Shown here: in pieces, positions 60,413-64,000 of the stretch
Position numbering within the stretch: the first letter of the stretch is position 1
How the letters are laid out: every line of letters begins with the position of its first letter
DNA from: Anaerolineae bacterium
Lineage (GTDB): Bacteria; Chloroflexota; Anaerolineae; Promineifilales; Promineifilaceae
Assembly: GCA_023382655.1 (NCBI GenBank)
Contig: JAHDWK010000006.1
Coordinates: 62,001-126,000 of the forward strand
Length of the DNA stretch: 64,000 nucleotides
Direction: 5' to 3'
Program-made: the position numbers and the translations under genes
Notes under the pieces: model-generated
Database searches by the model: none
Told to the model about the DNA's origin: nothing
What the model saw: only the letters and a program-made list of their open reading frames with translations

Positions 60413-62047
60413 ATGAACGGTTTAATGATGGATTACCAATTGACGCTGGATCGCATCCTGGAACATGCCAGCCGCGTCAGCCCGCACAAGCGTATCAGCA
60501 CCTTGCAGCCCGATGGCTCGCTGCACCGTTACACCTACGCCGACCTGTACAGCCGCGCCAAACGGCTGGCAAAAGCATTAGTCAACCTGGGCGTTCAGCC
60601 CGGCGACCGGGTAGCCACCTTTGCCTGGAACAATTTCCAACACCTGGAACTGTATTACGCCATTCCCGGCGCGGGCGCGGTTTGCCACACGCTCAACATT
60701 CGCCTCTTCCCGGAGCAGTTGGCCTACATCGTCAACCATGCCGAAGACAAAATCGTCTTTGTGGAAGGCTCACTGCTGCCGCTCTATGAACGGATCGCCC
60801 ATGAAGTCAGTGATGTGCAGCATTACGTTTTGTTCAACACGCCTCATGATGTGCAAACCAAACTAACAAACGTCCTGTTTTATGAGGATTTGGTGGAGGG
60901 AGCAGATGAGGATTTTGCCTGGCGCGGCACCGATGAACAGATGGCTGCCGGGTTGTGTTACACTAGCGGCACGACGGGCGAACCCAAAGGCGCGCTCTAC
61001 AGCCACCGCTCCATGTACTTACACGCCATGGGCGCGGGGCAGGCCAACGCCCTGGGGGTACGCGAAACCGACGTGGTGCTGCCCGTTGTGCCCCAGTTTC
61101 ATGCAATGGCCTGGGGATTGCCCTATGCCTGCGCCGCTGCCGGAGCCGAAATCATCATGCCGGGTTTGCATTTGAAGGCGGAACCGCTGGCCCGCTTGAT
61201 TGAAGAGGAGCGGGTGACAATTGCTGCCGGGGTGCCCACCATCTGGACGGGGCTGTACCACGAATTGAAAAATAATCCGCGTGATATTTCTTGCATCCGG
61301 GCGCTGGTGGTAGGCGGTTCGGCCATGCCCCGCGCCCTGACGAAGGCGTATGAAAGCGAGTTGGGCGTGAACGTGCTGCACGCCTGGGGCATGACGGAAA
61401 TGTCGCCATTGGGCAGTGTGTGTAACCTGAGCAGCCAACACGCCAACCTTTCCGACGAGGAGAAATGGGACATCAAAGCCAAACAGGGCTACCCAATTTC
61501 TGGCGTGGAGATGCGAATTGTGAATGAAGTGGGCAAAGAGCTGCCGTGGGACGGCCGTCAGATGGGCGAATTACAGGTGCGCGGCCCGTGGATCATCCGC
61601 CAGTATTTCAAGCGCGACGTCTCGGAAGAGAGCTTCACCAAAGATGGCTGGTTCCGCACGGGGGATGTGGTGACGATGAGTCCCGACGGTTATATGCAGA
61701 TCATGGATCGCACCAAAGATTTGGTGAAGTCGGGCGGCGAGTGGATTTCCACGGTGGAATTGGAAAACGCGATTATGGCCCATCCACAGGTGATGGAAGC
61801 GGCCGTTATTGCCATACCGGACGAGAAGTGGCAGGAACGGCCGTTGGCCGCCGTCGTGCCCACCCCTGATGCCGCCAACCTGACCACCGCCGACATCACC
61901 ACCTTCCTGGAAGACAAAGTGGCCCATTGGTGGATTCCCGAAACGATACTGTTCGTGGAGGAAATCCCCAAAACCAGCGTGGGCAAATTCGACAAAAAAG
62001 TGCTGCGCGGCCAGTATGCGACCGGGCAATTGGTTAATCAGCAGTAA
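60413..62047 (+). CDS. Long/medium-chain acyl-CoA ligase (FadD-like)
   Basis: A 544-residue AMP-forming ligase. It has [84 protein letters not shown], and the catalytic Lys in [12 protein letters not shown]. This matches fatty or alkyl/aryl acyl-CoA ligases of about 540 residues. It is flanked by thioesterase and CoA-transferase genes in one direction, forming a CoA-ester cluster. The SD is GAGAGGAG before ATG 60413. Confidence 0.9.
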   Translation: MNGLMMDYQLTLDRILEHASRVSPHKRISTLQPDGSLHRYTYADLYSRAKRLAKALVNLGVQPGDRVATFAWNNFQHLELYYAIPGAGAVCHTLNIRLFPEQLAYIVNHAEDKIVFVEGSLLPLYERIAHEVSDVQHYVLFNTPHDVQTKLTNVLFYEDLVEGADEDFAWRGTDEQMAAGLCYTSGTTGEPKGALYSHRSMYLHAMGAGQANALGVRETDVVLPVVPQFHAMAWGLPYACAAAGAEIIMPGLHLKAEPLARLIEEERVTIAAGVPTIWTGLYHELKNNPRDISCIRALVVGGSAMPRALTKAYESELGVNVLHAWGMTEMSPLGSVCNLSSQHANLSDEEKWDIKAKQGYPISGVEMRIVNEVGKELPWDGRQMGELQVRGPWIIRQYFKRDVSEESFTKDGWFRTGDVVTMSPDGYMQIMDRTKDLVKSGGEWISTVELENAIMAHPQVMEAAVIAIPDEKWQERPLAAVVPTPDAANLTTADITTFLEDKVAHWWIPETILFVEEIPKTSVGKFDKKVLRGQYATGQLVNQQ

Positions 62048-62104
62048 GCAGTGAGCGGTGAGCAGGAGGAATAACTGCTCACTGTTTACTGCCTACTGCT
62101 CACT
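62040..62104. repeat. Intergenic self-complementary element, gcagtgagc word
   Basis: GCAGTAAGCAGTGAGC (62041-62056) pairs with GCTCACTGTTTACTGC (62077-62092) with one mismatch, and GGTGAGCAG pairs with CTGCTCAC farther out. The TAA stop of the ligase is inside the left arm. Confidence 0.75.
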
Positions 62105-62113
62105 TTCTTCACA

Positions 62114-63301
62114 ATGACTTCCCCCCTCTCCTCCCTCAAAATCCTCGACTTCAGCACGCTGCTGCCGGGACCGTTTGGCAGCATGATGTTGGCCGACCTG
62201 GGTGCGGACGTGCTGCGCGTGGAAGCGCCCACCCGCCCGGACATGGTGCGTTTTGTACCACCGTATGACGGCGACGCTTCTGCTTGGCATCGGCTGCTGA
62301 ACCGCAACAAACGCTCTATTGCTCTGGATTTGAAGCAGCCGGAGGCAGTAGAAGTGGTCAAGCGACTGGTAGGCGAGGGTGGGTATGACATTGTGTTGGA
62401 GCAGTTTCGTCCCGGCGTGATGGACCGATTGGGTATTGGGTATGAGTCGCTGCGGACGGTGAATCCGGCGCTGATTTATGGCGCTGTCACCGGCTATGGA
62501 CAGACGGGGCCATACCGCGACCGGGCGGGGCATGACAATAACTACCTGGCGCTGGCGGGAGTGATGAGCCACAGCGGGCGCAAAGGGGGCGGCCCACCGC
62601 CGTTGGGGGTGCAGGTGGCGGATATTGGCGGTGGGGCGATGGGGGCAGTAGTGGGGATTCTCACGGCCGTCATCCACCGCCACCACACCGGCGAAGGGCA
62701 GTTCGCGGACATCAGCATGTTGGATATGTCCATTGCCTGGCACGCCCACGCCGTCAGCCATTATCTGGTGGGCGGCGAGACGCCGGAGCCGGAAAGCTGG
62801 CAGTTGAACGGGGGTGGGTATTACGATTTTTATGAGACGGCCGACGGCCGTTACCTCTCTGTGGGCAGCCTGGAGCCAAAATTTTGGGAAGGGTTTTGCC
62901 AGGCCATCGCGCGCCCGGATTTGATGCCACGCGGTTTTGACCAGTCGGCAGCCAACCAGCAGGCGCTCAAGGCGGAAATTCGGGCGGTGATTAGGGCAAG
63001 GGATTTCAGCGCCTGGACGGCCGTGTTTGCCAGCTACGATGTGTGTGTGGAGCCGGTGCTGACCATTCCTGAAATGGTGGCCCATCCGCAAACGCAGGCA
63101 CGGCAGATGATTGTGGACGTGTCCAAACCGGACGGTACCGCCCAACCCCAGGTGGGCAGCCCGTTTAAGTTTTCACAAAGCGAACCTGTGTACCATCATG
63201 TGGGTGGTGAGGTGGGGGCAGACACAACGGCCGTGCTGCACGAACTGGGCTACACGGACGCGGAGATTGAAGGACTTCGGGGGCGGGGGGTGTGCCGGTA
63301 A
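62114..63301 (+). CDS. Family III CoA-transferase (CaiB/BaiF) or alpha-methylacyl-CoA racemase-like
   Basis: A 395-residue protein: LDFSTLLPGPFGSMMLADLG, VLRVEAPTRPD, NRNKRSIALDLKQPE, GAVTGYGQTGPYRDRAGHDN and NYLALAGVMSHSGRKGG. The GHDNNYLALAG segment is typical of the racemase subgroup (AMACR-like) as well as CoA-transferases. It moves CoA between carboxylic acids or epimerises 2-methylacyl-CoA. Located just downstream of the acyl-CoA ligase. Confidence 0.86.
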   Translation: MTSPLSSLKILDFSTLLPGPFGSMMLADLGADVLRVEAPTRPDMVRFVPPYDGDASAWHRLLNRNKRSIALDLKQPEAVEVVKRLVGEGGYDIVLEQFRPGVMDRLGIGYESLRTVNPALIYGAVTGYGQTGPYRDRAGHDNNYLALAGVMSHSGRKGGGPPPLGVQVADIGGGAMGAVVGILTAVIHRHHTGEGQFADISMLDMSIAWHAHAVSHYLVGGETPEPESWQLNGGGYYDFYETADGRYLSVGSLEPKFWEGFCQAIARPDLMPRGFDQSAANQQALKAEIRAVIRARDFSAWTAVFASYDVCVEPVLTIPEMVAHPQTQARQMIVDVSKPDGTAQPQVGSPFKFSQSEPVYHHVGGEVGADTTAVLHELGYTDAEIEGLRGRGVCR

Positions 63302-63304
63302 TTC

Positions 63305-63337
63305 GTGATGCGTGATGCGTGAGAAGAATCACGCATC
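63305..63337. repeat. Intergenic hairpin, gatgcgtga word
   Basis: GTGATGC and GATGCGTGA words (63305-63322) pair with TCACGCATC (63329-63337). It is shared with 26550-26573 and with the start of the 32311-32423 gap. Confidence 0.65.
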
Positions 63338-63395
63338 ATCAACAGTTACTTTCATTTGGGAACCAAACAGCCATACGCGGTGTATAGTGGGGTAG

Positions 63396-63983
63396 ATGAC
63401 GCTTTCCGGCAAGATCGAGGTAGAAGAAAGCGACCGGGCTGCGGCCGACGAACGGCCGTGGCTGCGGCAGGCTCGCCAGGGAGATGAGGCTGCCTGGGAG
63501 TGGCTGGTGGCTGCTTACCAGCAGCCGGTTTTCCGGCTGGCGTATTTGATCGTGGGTGACGGGGCTGAAGCCGAGGAAGTGGCACAAGATGTCTTTGTGC
63601 GCGCTTATTTTTCGTTGGACCGTTTTGATGAGTCACGGCCGTTGCGCCCCTGGCTGCTGCAAATTACCCGGAACCTGGCGCGGAACAGACGGCGTAGTTT
63701 GGGGCGTTATTGGGCGGCGGTGCAGCGTTGGTGGCAGCACGAGCCGGCAACAGTTGGGGCGGCGGAAGAACAGCACGAGTCCCGATTGTTGTGGCAGGCG
63801 GTACGGCAGTTACGGCCGTCGGCGCAGGAGATCATTTATTTGCGTTACTTTTTGGAGATGAACGAGGCAGAAACGGCCGTGGCGCTGGACGTCAGACCGG
63901 GCACGGTCAAGTCACGGCTGCATCGCGCGCTGAAACAGTTGCAAGAGGTGGTGGACCAGGATTTCCCGGAGCTGCGTGAGTGA
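63396..63983 (+). CDS. ECF-type RNA polymerase sigma factor
   Basis: A 195-residue sigma factor. Region 2 has AYQQPVFRLAYLIVGDGAEA, EEVAQDVFVRAYFSLDRFDE and SRPLRPWLLQITRNLARNRR. Region 4 (about 125-190) has LRPSAQEIIYLRYFLEMNEA and ETAVALDVRPGTVKSRLHRA. An anti-sigma gene would usually follow, but the window ends there. The gene is rich in octamer copies (four within it). Confidence 0.9.
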   Translation: MTLSGKIEVEESDRAAADERPWLRQARQGDEAAWEWLVAAYQQPVFRLAYLIVGDGAEAEEVAQDVFVRAYFSLDRFDESRPLRPWLLQITRNLARNRRRSLGRYWAAVQRWWQHEPATVGAAEEQHESRLLWQAVRQLRPSAQEIIYLRYFLEMNEAETAVALDVRPGTVKSRLHRALKQLQEVVDQDFPELRE

Positions 63984-64000
63984 CAAGGTGATAGGGTGAC

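Overview
The window looks like a chromosomal segment of a Chloroflexota bacterium (Anaerolineae/Ardenticatenia-like is my best guess). The inference rests on gene content: winged-helix/BTAD-TPR regulators, many GAF histidine kinases, Thr/Pro-rich linkers on secreted proteins, PQQ-type sugar dehydrogenases, and a Cys-less L31. No rRNA, tRNA, CRISPR array or phage module was seen.

Layout. 1-2.4 kb: end of an unknown gene and a BTAD-TPR regulator. 2.4-10.6 kb: an accessory, more AT-rich patch with a small Cys-rich ORF, an orphan membrane protein, an internally deleted insertion element and a giant secreted Rhs/YD-repeat protein with a variable tip. 10.9-15.9 kb: a membrane protein, a WD40 remnant, a WD40-GTPase-Zn-TIR protein and an FAH-family hydrolase. 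15.9-23.1 kb: a MacAB-like ABC exporter (ATPase, permease, two adaptors) divergent from an AraC regulator. 23.2-30.1 kb: an FG-GAP secreted protein and an operon of hybrid kinase, REC-kinase and membrane-anchored esterase. 30.3-40.4 kb: glycosyltransferase-like membrane protein, a thioredoxin-fold protein without cysteines, a lipid kinase, a helicase-associated-domain protein, a thioredoxin lipoprotein, a Rieske protein, two PQQ sugar dehydrogenases and a citrate synthase. 40.5-50.6 kb: core information and nucleotide genes (S1-like, infA, cca, hpt, tdk, rpmE, rpmA, rplU) with menE-like and gltA genes. 50.7-64 kb: dehalogenase-like hydrolase, a second kinase/REC-kinase pair, an aminotransferase, small membrane proteins, Nudix, metallo-beta-lactamase-fold, thioesterase, acyl-CoA ligase, family III CoA-transferase and an ECF sigma factor.

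Two genome-scale signals cut across the genes. (1) The palindromic octamer ACGGCCGT occurs about 136 times by eye count, roughly once per 470 bases, inside and between genes, where base composition predicts one or two. It is nearly absent from the Rhs-tip patch. (2) Many intergenic gaps hold a self-complementary element built from a short repeated word and its reverse complement. The word differs between gaps, some elements recur at distant loci, and they often contain the upstream stop codon or touch the downstream start codon.

The most interesting single loci are the WD40-GTPase-TIR protein, the Rhs tip with a possible membrane immunity protein beyond an insertion remnant, the L31-alphaCTD fusion, and the S1/IF-1 operon with a consensus promoter and a leader ending in a terminator-like hairpin.
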